Shown here: one piece after another, positions 8,343 through 18,608 of the stretch
Layout of the letters: the number at the start of each line of letters is the position of its first letter
Position numbering within the stretch: position 1 is the stretch's first letter
DNA from: Chryseobacterium defluvii
Lineage (GTDB): Bacteria > Bacteroidota > Bacteroidia > Flavobacteriales > Weeksellaceae
DNA: 64,000 nt
Direction of reading: 5' to 3'
Assembly: GCF_014204415.1 (NCBI RefSeq)
Contig: NZ_JACHLE010000005.1
Location: 1,145 to 65,144, forward strand
Translations under genes and position numbers: made by a program
The notes under the pieces: model-generated
Told to the model about the DNA's origin: nothing
What the model saw: only the letters and a program-made list of their open reading frames with translations
The model's database searches: none

Positions 8343-11300
8343 TGTACCATTATGAACTAATATCTTATTTTCCCCTACAAAATAAGAATGATAATCTTCA
8401 ACTTCAAAATTATGTACTTTAAAGTTTCCTTCGCTTATAAATTCTATTTTATCTATTCTTTTTGTAGATCCATCATACAATGTTACATAGTCCCCTACTT
8501 TTAATTCATCTACTTTCAGCCATTTTCCACCTACAAAGAACGGATGCTCATGTGTCGCCTCAATAATCTCATGGTCAATATGAAGCTTATAAATCTGTGA
8601 AAACTCCAAAACTGTTGTACTGATTACTTTTTTCAGCTTTAAATCACCTGTTTTATCATCATAAGCCCAGACAAAATCTCCTTCTTTTACATCTTCAATA
8701 TTTTTATATCCTTCTTCAGTCAAAACCTGAGTTCCTGAAGTGAAACAACCACAAGGCTTGTTAATTCCCGGAACGGGCATAACATAAGGTCTTTGCAAAT
8801 TAGTCACAAACTCACCAACTGTTACAAATCCTCTTAAAGGGGTTTTCTTTAATATTTCTTTTTGCGTTTCTTCGTCCATACTATTTCCCCATCGATAAAT
8901 CTTTCTCCCGATTTTAGTATCGTGAAGCCAATTTAATCCATCTTCAAGTAAACTTGGCAACGTCTGCTTCCCGTTAGGATCAGCCAAAACAATTGGATTT
9001 TGATAACAATATATGTAAGGATTAAGATTTCTAAGATTATATACTCCTTCATTATGCTGGCCGTCCCCATAAAATTCTGTCTCCATTACCGGGTTATAAA
9101 TGGCTATCGGATCTACTCCATACCATATACTTAATCTAGGATTATAATATCTGGCTCCATAGTAATAGAAACCTGTTTCACCATCAAGCTCTTTAGCATT
9201 GAACTTATATGGATTATAATATTTGCCAATAAGCTGTTGCTCTGTAAATGTTTCCCCAAACGGTAAATTTAAGAAAAACTGGGAAGCCTCACCATTCTCA
9301 TCGGTTACCATGCTTGCCGTACCCAGATGATCTCCGTGCAGATAATACAAGCCATGCAGTACAGATGGTGCCTTGGCAAATTCCGCTTCCACTTTAGAAA
9401 CATCGATCCCTGCCTTTTCCATATAGGTTTTGATATCTACCGAAGGATCGGCAGGTTTTTCTTCGCTTTTTTCTTTCGGCCTTGGGGATAAAGCCATTCT
9501 GGTAAAGAGTCCCGGATCATCCCCCAGACGGCTGGCTATTCTCTGGGTTCCTGCATAATAATGTTTGGTATAGGTATGATCGGAGCCCGCCACTACATAA
9601 GAATTAGGATATACTTTATAAGAACCAATGACCATATTGCCATTGATCAATGATCCGTTCTGGTACAGTTCGGCTCCTTCATTCAGGCTATATTTTATAG
9701 TTCTTTCTCCCTTATCATCATAGGCATAATACTGGAAGAGACCAGGTTCCGGATGGTAATAAGCTTTCAGATTGTCCTCTTCGTCCCAGAATAAGAATTT
9801 TTCTCCATCCAGGGCGGCAATATGATGCACCAGATTACCATTATCATCATATTCAAATTCATCAATAGGACCTGCTGCGTCCGTCACCCTTTTTACCTTA
9901 TGTGTTTTATCAAAATATTCATAATGATTTTCATAGCTATTGACAGGATTGGTATTTCCGTCTACCTGATGATGTTGTCTTTTTACATCTATACCGCTTC
10001 CCGGACGGTATGAAATACTGGTTTCATAATTTCCGGACATATTTCCTGTATTGTTTACAGGAACCGGATCTCCTTTTATCTCAGTTGTCATGTTTCCATG
10101 AGAATGAGTAAGGCGGTTAAGCTCATCATAGCCATAATTGAACTTATAAGTTCCTCCAATAGAAGTAGGGGTAACAATAGCCGTATTCTCGATGCTCAGA
10201 ATATTACCTATAAAATCATACTTATAGTTATTACTAAGGAATGTGGCATAATTATCCTTTACGAGATTATGAGTGGCAAGCATTCTATTAGATGGTGAAT
10301 ACGTATAGGTAGAATATGTTTCATTTCCGTACAGTATTTTTATTCTTTGTTCATACTCATCGTATTTTATCTCTTTTACATATTCACCATACTGATCACT
10401 GTCTATCATTTTCAGATTTCCTCCAAGATCATAACGATAATGTACACGTTCATCGTCTGGGTATCTTAAGTCTCTTAAGCGATTCCAGCTGTCATACTCA
10501 TAGGTAGTTAAAAAGGTCATGTTAGGAATATTATACCCCATCACTTTTCTTTCCTCCGAAATTACTTCTCCCATGTTACCATACGTATAGTATGTAATTC
10601 CAGTACCATCGATTTTCCTTATCACTTTTCCCGTATCATTTCCTGAGCTTCCATATTCATACTGTACGTTATTAGGATTGGGTGTTCCATTAGGAAGCGT
10701 TGGATAGCCTATATTTACTAATCTGTTACCACTATACTTATAGCGAATAGAATTATCAGGAAGCCCGGAATTTTCCAGATTAGCAGTAACTCTTTCTACC
10801 AATCGACCTTCCAGATCATAGGCGTATCTTGTAGCTCCATGGTCAGAGTGGTTTTCATAGATTCTCCTGCCTCCCAGATCATGCTCATACGTAATCACTA
10901 TCCCTTCCGGATCTTCTACCCTTATAAGCTCTCCCACGTTATTATAGTCATAGTGAGTCTGGAGCGGCTGGCCACCAATATAGCTTCTTGTAGATACAAT
11001 TTTGCCCTGAGCATTGGTAAGAATTTCTGATTTCATCTGTGTAGAAATATTCTGCATCTGAGAAATCGTTTTCTTCATATAATAGCCTTCAATGCCATAC
11101 TCGATATCTGTAATATTACCGTCTTCATCCGTAGTTGCTGTAGCCCTGTTCAAGGCATCATAAGAGCTTTGAGTAAAATATTGGGCCAGTGTAAGCTTCA
11201 ACTTTTTATTCAATACAGCATCTTTGTTTTCATAGGTAGGATGGTACTGTTTTATTGCTCTGCCCAGTGCATCATACATAGTCATTCCTGAAACTGACAT

Positions 11301-14300
11301 TTTTTCCGCTCCTGCCAGCTCAATATCTTTTTTCACCTGCACCGCCCTGCCGGTAAAATCTGATAGCGTGATCGTTTCTATCGAATTTCCCGGATGCTCC
11401 ACATCAAAATTTTCCGTTGTTGCCCCTAATAAATTCAAAGGAATATTATTAACAGTCATAGGAGACAGGAAATAAGTATATTTTATTGTAAAAGGAAAGA
11501 CCCCCGCTTCTTTCGGTGCCAGAATAGAGGTAAGCCTTCCCATACTATCATAAGTATACTTCATCACATTTCCGGAAATATCCGTAGATTCAAGGATTGC
11601 ATCCCATCTCGGATCATATATCGCAGAAGAATAAGCTCCAAAACTATCCGTTACCTTGGTCACATATTTACCCATGGCATCATAATCATATGTCAAGGAA
11701 TAGCCCTGAGGATAAGTAATGTAATAAATATTTCCATAGCCATCATAATTGATGTATGTCTCCGCAATATCGCTTGCATTAAGTTTAACCTTCACCAGAG
11801 TAATATCTCCCGTACCAGGATCTACCTCTGTTTCTCTCTGACGCATAAGATTTTGACCATTATCATATACTTTTATGACCGAAGGCACATTAAGGATATT
11901 CTTAGCTGTCAGCGTAGAAATATCATGATAGGCTATCTCCGAAGAATAATTTCCTGTTGGTATATTACCTGTATAGCTATAATTGGTAAGCTGGCCCCTA
12001 TTATTATATTTCATTGCAGTCTGGGTGGTTATAGAACCTCCATTTTCATACGCCGTATTGGTCGTCCCTGCCAATAAAGTCGTTGCTTTTCTTTTCCCTT
12101 CTGTTCCGCCTGTGTCATAAGTTTCAAACTGGGAAAACGGTATTTCTTCTAATTGTGCATTACCATTGACATACTTATAGAATTTATAGGTGTTTTCACT
12201 TCTGGAACTTAAAGTATATCCGCTGTCAACATAGGTCTCATTTGTACGCAATAACCCATTGTTAAAGTAAGTACTGTTATAAAAAGTCTGGATATTTCTT
12301 CTATATACATTACCGGCATTAATCTCTTCAGTAATGACTTTCTCAAATCCATAGTTTGTCCTTTCTCTTCTGTCGTGCCTTGATTTTTCATACTTAAAGC
12401 GGGTCACAATATCCTTATCCGGTGTAGAAAGGGTATAAGTGCCCGAGCTTACATCAGGATTGAAAATTTTCACCTCTTTCATCACCAATTTGGCATTCGG
12501 ATCATTATAAGAAGGCTTGGTAAACTCGTAATCTATAGTAAAGGTACCATTGGTATTTCTTTCAGTTACTTTTGCAAGCTTATTGGTACGGCCGATCCTT
12601 GAGTAGTTTACTCTAAGTCCGTCACCGGTACTTACCACAAGGTCAGGATAGCCATCTCCATTAATGTCTTTCATTCCTTTATTGATCTCAGATACAGATA
12701 CTCCGATGTTAGCACTTACGTCCGCACCGGCCCTGAAATACAATATGGTGATTCCCCACAAGGTAATTAGCGGAATATTAATATAGAAACCTCCTCCTAA
12801 TGACAGAGCTCCATTGTAGGTTCTTACTTCTTTGGAAAAATCTATGTTTCCACCCTGCTTGGATAATCCCTGAGGAGGAGCAAATTTGTTCCCCATATTA
12901 TAAGCTACAGTCACAGCCCCGTTATCCGCAATGCTAAGGATATCCACCAAACCATCTCCGTTCACATCCTGAAAAGTCTGCCTGGAGCTTCCTGATGATG
13001 ATGAAGCACTTACACTTCCCGAAATTCCCCAGCCGGCACTGAACGTAGAGGCTGTATCAATAACTCCTGAAAGACCGCCACCTATACTTATAGAAGCAGC
13101 TCCGACAGGTTTGGATTCATTAGTCGTAAGTCCTTTATAAAATTCGAACGGATTATCAACAAGCCCTGTTCCATAGTTAAGTTTATACTTATAGGTATTC
13201 CCGTTGATCTCTACCCTGTCTGCCAAACCATCTCCATTGATGTCTATCCAATACTTTAATCCTTTATCATAAGAATCCGGATAATCCGTATAACTCAACC
13301 CTCCTGACCATGAAACAGAAGTATCTGCTTTAGCATCAGAATTGGTATTGCTAGTATTTCTACCCACTGTTTTTACAGAAGATGGGGAAAAGGCAATCGT
13401 ATTCGATTTCTGGAAACTGTCGTTATTGGAGATCACAGAATCCCCGTTGTTTTCAATGTTTCTTCCCAAACCGCCTTTCAATCCTCCAAGAGGGTTGGTC
13501 AGCTGTGCCTGTGTTCTGTATAACATGTCAGGATATCCGTCTCCGTTAACATCGAAGAAGTCCTGTGTATTAATATTTCCGTAATCCCTTAGTTCTGAAA
13601 CAGATTGTGAAATTACCGGTATACCAAGGCCCCAGTTGGTGGTTTTTGCTTTGCTTTTCTGTTTTTTCTCAATAGCATACATCTTTGTATTGATGTTCCC
13701 CTGTATCTCTATGTCCTGCTCATCCGGATCATCATTATTGAAAAACGGCGTTATGGATTCTTCATCTCTAAATGTAGATACGGCAGAATACTGTTCTTTG
13801 AAAACATTATTCACCCATCTTTCCGTAAATGTTCCGTTGCTTTCTTTTTTATAATGGGTATTTAAAGGAATAATAGGAGAAAAGGCAGCCATAATATTAT
13901 TGGCACTGTTCTGGAAATTGGCCTGGATAATGTCACCCACACATTCTCCATACTGATCAGAATTCGAGCTTCCTGAACATGACGAATAATCATAATTGAA
14001 CTGTCCGAACGGAGCATCCAGGAAATCATTATTAATCAGTGCTCCATATTGGTCTTTAGGGGTATCCGGATTTAATGTATAATCCGGACCGTTTGTCGCC
14101 GAAGGGCCTGTCTGCATGATCAGATCTCTCGGACCGGAAGGCGGCGCTAAAGAATTATTTCCTTTTTTAACATCTTTACTTTCATTATAAATAAATTGTC
14201 CCCAGTTATGATATACTGCGCTTACACTATTGAATTCACCTGTATTCATTGAAGTTTCAACAGTAGACATTGCCAGCTGGTGATTCGGGCCATAATAAAT

Positions 14301-17300
14301 ATTGAAGATATTATTCTGTATCTGAGTTTTAAATGCATCATAGGCTGCCCTGTCATTGGCTGTATTACAGAAAACCATGATGTTTGGTCTTTCCTCTACG
14401 GGAACCGTCTGAGCCGGATCTCCCGTATAAAATTGAACAGGACTGGTTCCGTTAATCAGAGAGCCGTTAATATCATATTCAGACAAGGTTCCGTTTTGGA
14501 TAACCACTCTTCTTTTGGCCAGTATCTTGTCTTTTATCCTGATGACATACAGGAAGTTCCCTGCAAGGTTAGGAGTAAAGCTGAAGTTTTTATTAATAGA
14601 GATCGAATAATCATTGGATCCCTGAGGTAAACCTACTAAGCCTGAAAGATCAAATTTCTTTTTAAAATCTTTTACATAATAAGAGGGATATTGTGCTACA
14701 TCATGAACATTTGTAAAGCCTCCCTGAGCAACATGGATGTTTCTCCATTCAAATTCTTTGCTCATATAGGAATCTGATTCTACAGTAAATTTCAAATGCC
14801 ATCCTCCCGGCGTTGCAGGTGGAACAAAGAAATTCAAATCAACCGGATCTATATCCACCTGAGTGTTAGATTCCGGGTATGTTTTCGTATACAGGACATG
14901 AACATCTGCTGCGGGATCGTTAATATCTGCTTTTGAAAGCGTAATAGAGAATGTTACTTCATCATTGAGCTTAGGTACCGTGAACCCCGGAATATCAATA
15001 TGGCCGCTTCCCATATAATCAAACTTCAGGGTTTTTGAAAGGTTATTCAGTATGAATTTATCTTCATAATTGGTACTGTTCGGCATGAAGTCGTTCTGTT
15101 CTTCTTCAGGGGTATCATGAATTTCCATCCCATGAGAATCAAGATACTGGATCGTAGGATTGGTCTTAACGATATAGTTGATCCCTGTCTTCTTATGAAG
15201 CCTGAAATAAACTTTATCCCCGGACTTGACATATATTGCTGAAGAATTATTGATTCCCAGAGGAGTCCCCGGATAATCGTTATAGCGTTTTATCTCTATT
15301 GCCTGATCAGGTGATCCTCCTGCAAGTGTTGTTAAGAATAACCGGCAGTTTTTCGGAAGATTATCAGGATTTTTAGTTTCTATCGAGTAAACCGCTTTTG
15401 CAGCCGGATCCTGTGTTCCGTAGATGGCAATATGATCACTGATCCTGATATATCCTGATTTGGGGGCTATCCAGACCTTAACCACATCATTCTTGGCTTT
15501 TACAGGCTCTTCAGTATCAGCAGGATCTTGAGGTTCGGTATAAGGAACAGGGCTATTCCCTGTGATCACCATATTTTCAGTCAGGTCACTGGTGGTTACA
15601 ATTTCCGGCTGCCCGTTGCTGTTGATCCTATTGAACCATACCTTCTCGTTATTCACTACATCCGGAAGGCCGTCAGAATTGGCATCTATCAGATAAACGG
15701 GGGTCTTGCTTTCACTTTGAGACCAGCTCTTTGTGAAATCAAAGCCCATCTTCCACCAGTTGAACAGCACAGTAGCTCCTGTTGTCCAGGTGCTTCCTTC
15801 GCTTCGTGTAAAATTACTTTTCAGGTTCAGTACGTCTTTCTGCCCGCCGAATATAAGGTTACCGCTACCGTCCAGACTTCCCGGGATCAGTTTAATTCCA
15901 TTGTCCCCATTTCTTTTTCTGTACAGGATATCTGCGACCCCGTCCCCGTTAAAGTCAATAAGTTCCTGAGCTCTTTTATTATCAGGGTATGACTCACCGG
16001 TAAACCCGCTGATCATAAAGTTTTTATCCCCGGTCTTATGAGGGCGGAATAATCCCAGCCCTGCCCCTATTCTCAATGACCAGCCCCATTCAAAATTATT
16101 GTCAGCACTTATTTTAGAAGGCGTTGTTGCAGCACTTACAGCTCCTGAAAAGGCATCTGTACCCGGTACATTAACATTTTTATCCGGTCCGAAAACCGTA
16201 CTTCCGCCTGTATCATTATAATACTCAAGCTGATACTTGATACCATTTGTTTCAATACCTCTTAAAAGGGATTTATAGAATTGTCCCGTTGTATAATCAA
16301 ACGCATAATATCTAATCGTAGAGTTGAGATAATCTTTATGAAGAACAGAAATCCCGTCAAGCAAATGAACTTCAACTCTTTTCACTCCTTCTTTGGCACT
16401 GATGGAATAATCCGGCCTGTTGATCATTTTGCGTGAAAAATTGATGATATATGGCCCGTCTGAATCATATTGTCCAGTATAAGTAATCTGCTTGATATGG
16501 AAATCTCTTCCTCCCCCCAGGTTTTCATTATCTCCCAAAGCAGGAGAGACTCCCGGAGTAAATACCATATTATCATAATAATACTTAATATTATTACTGT
16601 AAACATCCTCTTCTTTTATAATCCCCCATTGTACAATCTGTCCTTTATTTGTTTTGACAACCGCATTATCATTTATAGCATTCTCATTTCCTCCATAATA
16701 TTTTTTGGTACCATCAGTAGTAGTTATTACCCACCTGTAATTTGTGGGAGAAACACCATATCTTTCTATTTTTAAAAAGTTATTTCCTTTTCTTAAATAA
16801 AAGTTTTTTTTCCCTGAGGTGTTTCGTGCCTGTCTTGTGGTATCAAAAGTACTGTTTGGGTTATAGGTATTATGTCTGTGCGGAAGATAATCTCCTTCGT
16901 ACATCAGCATTTCGCCATCCAGCAAATAAATCTCAGATTCTGTTCCGTAATCAAAAGTAGGTGTTCCCCATCTTGTATCTAGGGTGATTGTAGAAACTCC
17001 GCTTATATCCCAGCCCTCTCCCATCAGGCCGTTACCTCTGCTGCTGCTGTATGACACGGCCAGATTAGGCTGCATTCCGTTTCTTCCCGAAGGTATTTCT
17101 ATAGGATATGACATGGAGGCATCTCCTCTCTGGTTGGCTGTCGGCGGACTCATGAACTGCATTTTTGCAGCGGGGTCTCCTGCCTTCAGACCACTGATGC
17201 TGGTAGGAGCAAATGCAGTGGTCTGCGGAGATTCAGGAACAGAAATGATCCCATTGATGTAGTCATTATTATCTCCTTTATTCTCAAAAGTAACAGTTTT

Positions 17301-18599
17301 TGAAGTTTGGTCAACTACTGCCGACGGTTCTATCTTCCATTGCCTGCTGGCATAATCAAAGAAAAAGACCTTAATGTCTTTCGGGGAAACCAGCCCAAGA
17401 CGTTTTTCGTCATAAGGTATTGTCAGTTTTACATTTTTATTCAGTTTTCCTGAAGTAAAGGAAATTCTGTAAGCAGCATTATTGGCCGTTACATTTTTAA
17501 TTCCCTGCGAGGTAACCGGAAAATCTTTTGCTCTTAGTTTCAAAACTTCCACAAGGGCTGATTCTGAAGTTTCTTTTTCAACTTTGATGCCCAGGTCTTC
17601 GTATTTTACATCAAACTCTTTATCGTTCGATATTTCTAGCACCTTAGAGCCTGAATAGTTATTATTGGAGACCTTAAATGAGTTTGAAGCACCCGGAATC
17701 TTATAGGTATTGCTGATCCCACTGGCAGTCACTGAAAAATGTCCTTTTAATTTGTCTTCTTCAGATAACTCGATTATTTTTTCAAATTCTCCGTTTTGTA
17801 CAGAAACATTTTCGTTATTAATATTCAGATTTTTTGCCTGAATATTGTTCCCCTTTATATACAGGGTATTTCCCGAAAGTGTTGAACTTACAATTAAACC
17901 GTTATCTTGTTTCCCCTCTTTTCCAAAAACAAGCCTCAGATTCTTTATTTTATACCTGATCCCATCGGCCGGGGATGTAAATAATATGGTATTCACCCCA
18001 TTTTTTATAAGGGTTGTGCTGATCTCTTCTTTCTGGTGGCTCCATGCAGCGTTAGGAACTACAATTTCACCTCCAATGGCTATATTATGGTTAATGGACC
18101 TGGAGACTGACTGGTGAGAAGCCAGCCCGAACAGATCATATTCCAGATAAGCTACCGTATTTTTATTAACCACCGGAACGTCGATCGTAAAGAAGTTATC
18201 CGAAATCCTGTCCTGTTCTTTATCTGAAAAAGTACCAATGGTCCCTTCTTTTTCTTTTGACGGGTAATAATTACTATTATCCGGGGTTTTATCATTATCA
18301 CCAAGTTCCAGTGATATTATATTTTTCTTTTCCGGAACTGTAAAGGTAGTATCCGAATCCTGATTATCTTTTGGTAAAGATGTTTTTTCATTTTTAGCAA
18401 CCGTTTCACCCTCAGAAACTGTATTATCCGGCAAATCAACACTTTTATGCATCAATTTACTCATCCACTCTTTTTTAAATTGCCTTACTTTTTGCCTGTC
18501 TTCTTTTGTAAAACTTGCAAAAACAAACATACAGGCAAAGAAGCAAACGAGCAGTAAGGGCTTCTTTGCGACAGCAAGTCGATTATAATTTATTTTCAT
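7983..18599 (-). CDS. Giant SpvB/FG-GAP/RHS polymorphic toxin with Hint domain
   Basis: A 3538-residue exported toxin. An N-terminal hydrophobic segment (residues 13-30) is followed by a long linker and an SpvB-type domain from about 490. FG-GAP/VCBS calcium-binding motifs of DxNxDGxxD form occur near 883, 973, 1683, 1788, 1877 and 1977, with TcdB/TcaC-like sequence between them. YD repeats run from about 2300 to 3150, and the RHS core ends in YYYGARYYNPRLSIWYGVDP (about 3142-3161). A Hint autoprotease domain starts CFTSGTQVL at Cys3285 and ends in VHN near 3417. The remaining 119 residues should be the released toxin; they contain HVGYTFDHYETI and match no family I can name. RHS shells typically encapsulate the toxin. 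There is no T9SS sorting domain, unlike the protein encoded 9 bases upstream. Confidence 0.9.
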   Translation of the reverse strand: MKINYNRLAVAKKPLLLVCFFACMFVFASFTKEDRQKVRQFKKEWMSKLMHKSVDLPDNTVSEGETVAKNEKTSLPKDNQDSDTTFTVPEKKNIISLELGDNDKTPDNSNYYPSKEKEGTIGTFSDKEQDRISDNFFTIDVPVVNKNTVAYLEYDLFGLASHQSVSRSINHNIAIGGEIVVPNAAWSHQKEEISTTLIKNGVNTILFTSPADGIRYKIKNLRLVFGKEGKQDNGLIVSSTLSGNTLYIKGNNIQAKNLNINNENVSVQNGEFEKIIELSEEDKLKGHFSVTASGISNTYKIPGASNSFKVSNNNYSGSKVLEISNDKEFDVKYEDLGIKVEKETSESALVEVLKLRAKDFPVTSQGIKNVTANNAAYRISFTSGKLNKNVKLTIPYDEKRLGLVSPKDIKVFFFDYASRQWKIEPSAVVDQTSKTVTFENKGDNNDYINGIISVPESPQTTAFAPTSISGLKAGDPAAKMQFMSPPTANQRGDASMSYPIEIPSGRNGMQPNLAVSYSSSRGNGLMGEGWDISGVSTITLDTRWGTPTFDYGTESEIYLLDGEMLMYEGDYLPHRHNTYNPNSTFDTTRQARNTSGKKNFYLRKGNNFLKIERYGVSPTNYRWVITTTDGTKKYYGGNENAINDNAVVKTNKGQIVQWGIIKEEDVYSNNIKYYYDNMVFTPGVSPALGDNENLGGGRDFHIKQITYTGQYDSDGPYIINFSRKMINRPDYSISAKEGVKRVEVHLLDGISVLHKDYLNSTIRYYAFDYTTGQFYKSLLRGIETNGIKYQLEYYNDTGGSTVFGPDKNVNVPGTDAFSGAVSAATTPSKISADNNFEWGWSLRIGAGLGLFRPHKTGDKNFMISGFTGESYPDNKRAQELIDFNGDGVADILYRKRNGDNGIKLIPGSLDGSGNLIFGGQKDVLNLKSNFTRSEGSTWTTGATVLFNWWKMGFDFTKSWSQSESKTPVYLIDANSDGLPDVVNNEKVWFNRINSNGQPEIVTTSDLTENMVITGNSPVPYTEPQDPADTEEPVKAKNDVVKVWIAPKSGYIRISDHIAIYGTQDPAAKAVYSIETKNPDNLPKNCRLFLTTLAGGSPDQAIEIKRYNDYPGTPLGINNSSAIYVKSGDKVYFRLHKKTGINYIVKTNPTIQYLDSHGMEIHDTPEEEQNDFMPNSTNYEDKFILNNLSKTLKFDYMGSGHIDIPGFTVPKLNDEVTFSITLSKADINDPAADVHVLYTKTYPESNTQVDIDPVDLNFFVPPATPGGWHLKFTVESDSYMSKEFEWRNIHVAQGGFTNVHDVAQYPSYYVKDFKKKFDLSGLVGLPQGSNDYSISINKNFSFTPNLAGNFLYVIRIKDKILAKRRVVIQNGTLSEYDINGSLINGTSPVQFYTGDPAQTVPVEERPNIMVFCNTANDRAAYDAFKTQIQNNIFNIYYGPNHQLAMSTVETSMNTGEFNSVSAVYHNWGQFIYNESKDVKKGNNSLAPPSGPRDLIMQTGPSATNGPDYTLNPDTPKDQYGALINNDFLDAPFGQFNYDYSSCSGSSNSDQYGECVGDIIQANFQNSANNIMAAFSPIIPLNTHYKKESNGTFTERWVNNVFKEQYSAVSTFRDEESITPFFNNDDPDEQDIEIQGNINTKMYAIEKKQKSKAKTTNWGLGIPVISQSVSELRDYGNINTQDFFDVNGDGYPDMLYRTQAQLTNPLGGLKGGLGRNIENNGDSVISNNDSFQKSNTIAFSPSSVKTVGRNTSNTNSDAKADTSVSWSGGLSYTDYPDSYDKGLKYWIDINGDGLADRVEINGNTYKYKLNYGTGLVDNPFEFYKGLTTNESKPVGAASISIGGGLSGVIDTASTFSAGWGISGSVSASSSSGSSRQTFQDVNGDGLVDILSIADNGAVTVAYNMGNKFAPPQGLSKQGGNIDFSKEVRTYNGALSLGGGFYINIPLITLWGITILYFRAGADVSANIGVSVSEINKGMKDINGDGYPDLVVSTGDGLRVNYSRIGRTNKLAKVTERNTNGTFTIDYEFTKPSYNDPNAKLVMKEVKIFNPDVSSGTYTLSTPDKDIVTRFKYEKSRHDRRERTNYGFEKVITEEINAGNVYRRNIQTFYNSTYFNNGLLRTNETYVDSGYTLSSRSENTYKFYKYVNGNAQLEEIPFSQFETYDTGGTEGKRKATTLLAGTTNTAYENGGSITTQTAMKYNNRGQLTNYSYTGNIPTGNYSSEIAYHDISTLTAKNILNVPSVIKVYDNGQNLMRQRETEVDPGTGDITLVKVKLNASDIAETYINYDGYGNIYYITYPQGYSLTYDYDAMGKYVTKVTDSFGAYSSAIYDPRWDAILESTDISGNVMKYTYDSMGRLTSILAPKEAGVFPFTIKYTYFLSPMTVNNIPLNLLGATTENFDVEHPGNSIETITLSDFTGRAVQVKKDIELAGAEKMSVSGMTMYDALGRAIKQYHPTYENKDAVLNKKLKLTLAQYFTQSSYDALNRATATTDEDGNITDIEYGIEGYYMKKTISQMQNISTQMKSEILTNAQGKIVSTRSYIGGQPLQTHYDYNNVGELIRVEDPEGIVITYEHDLGGRRIYENHSDHGATRYAYDLEGRLVERVTANLENSGLPDNSIRYKYSGNRLVNIGYPTLPNGTPNPNNVQYEYGSSGNDTGKVIRKIDGTGITYYTYGNMGEVISEERKVMGYNIPNMTFLTTYEYDSWNRLRDLRYPDDERVHYRYDLGGNLKMIDSDQYGEYVKEIKYDEYEQRIKILYGNETYSTYTYSPSNRMLATHNLVKDNYATFLSNNYKYDFIGNILSIENTAIVTPTSIGGTYKFNYGYDELNRLTHSHGNMTTEIKGDPVPVNNTGNMSGNYETSISYRPGSGIDVKRQHHQVDGNTNPVNSYENHYEYFDKTHKVKRVTDAAGPIDEFEYDDNGNLVHHIAALDGEKFLFWDEEDNLKAYYHPEPGLFQYYAYDDKGERTIKYSLNEGAELYQNGSLINGNMVIGSYKVYPNSYVVAGSDHTYTKHYYAGTQRIASRLGDDPGLFTRMALSPRPKEKSEEKPADPSVDIKTYMEKAGIDVSKVEAEFAKAPSVLHGLYYLHGDHLGTASMVTDENGEASQFFLNLPFGETFTEQQLIGKYYNPYKFNAKELDGETGFYYYGARYYNPRLSIWYGVDPIAIYNPVMETEFYGDGQHNEGVYNLRNLNPYIYCYQNPIVLADPNGKQTLPSLLEDGLNWLHDTKIGRKIYRWGNSMDEETQKEILKKTPLRGFVTVGEFVTNLQRPYVMPVPGINKPCGCFTSGTQVLTEEGYKNIEDVKEGDFVWAYDDKTGDLKLKKVISTTVLEFSQIYKLHIDHEIIEATHEHPFFVGGKWLKVDELKVGDYVTLYDGSTKRIDKIEFISEGNFKVHNFEVEDYHSYFVGENKILVHNGTPCDYLPVQLPKDLKGATQLNKAVKDLAAGNYVEPRMDPRTGGMTQTRYDYSRDRSPDKTKKTKLLFDGALEYKVDVPGAEDNYRILYKAELNVTTGKWEEHVGYTFDHYETIHEFKKKK

Positions 18600-18608
18600 G
18601 GTAATAGT

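Noticed and set aside
9100-11700. Regular repeats that might be read as a CRISPR or minisatellite
   Set aside because: They are degenerate YD repeats in a single open frame, not spaced identical repeats.
14280-14630. Plus-strand open frame of 116 codons
   Set aside because: Antisense to the RHS gene, without any domain or start context.
15528-15992. Plus-strand open frame of 154 codons
   Set aside because: Shadow of the RHS gene on the other strand; the RHS frame has clear FG-GAP motifs here.
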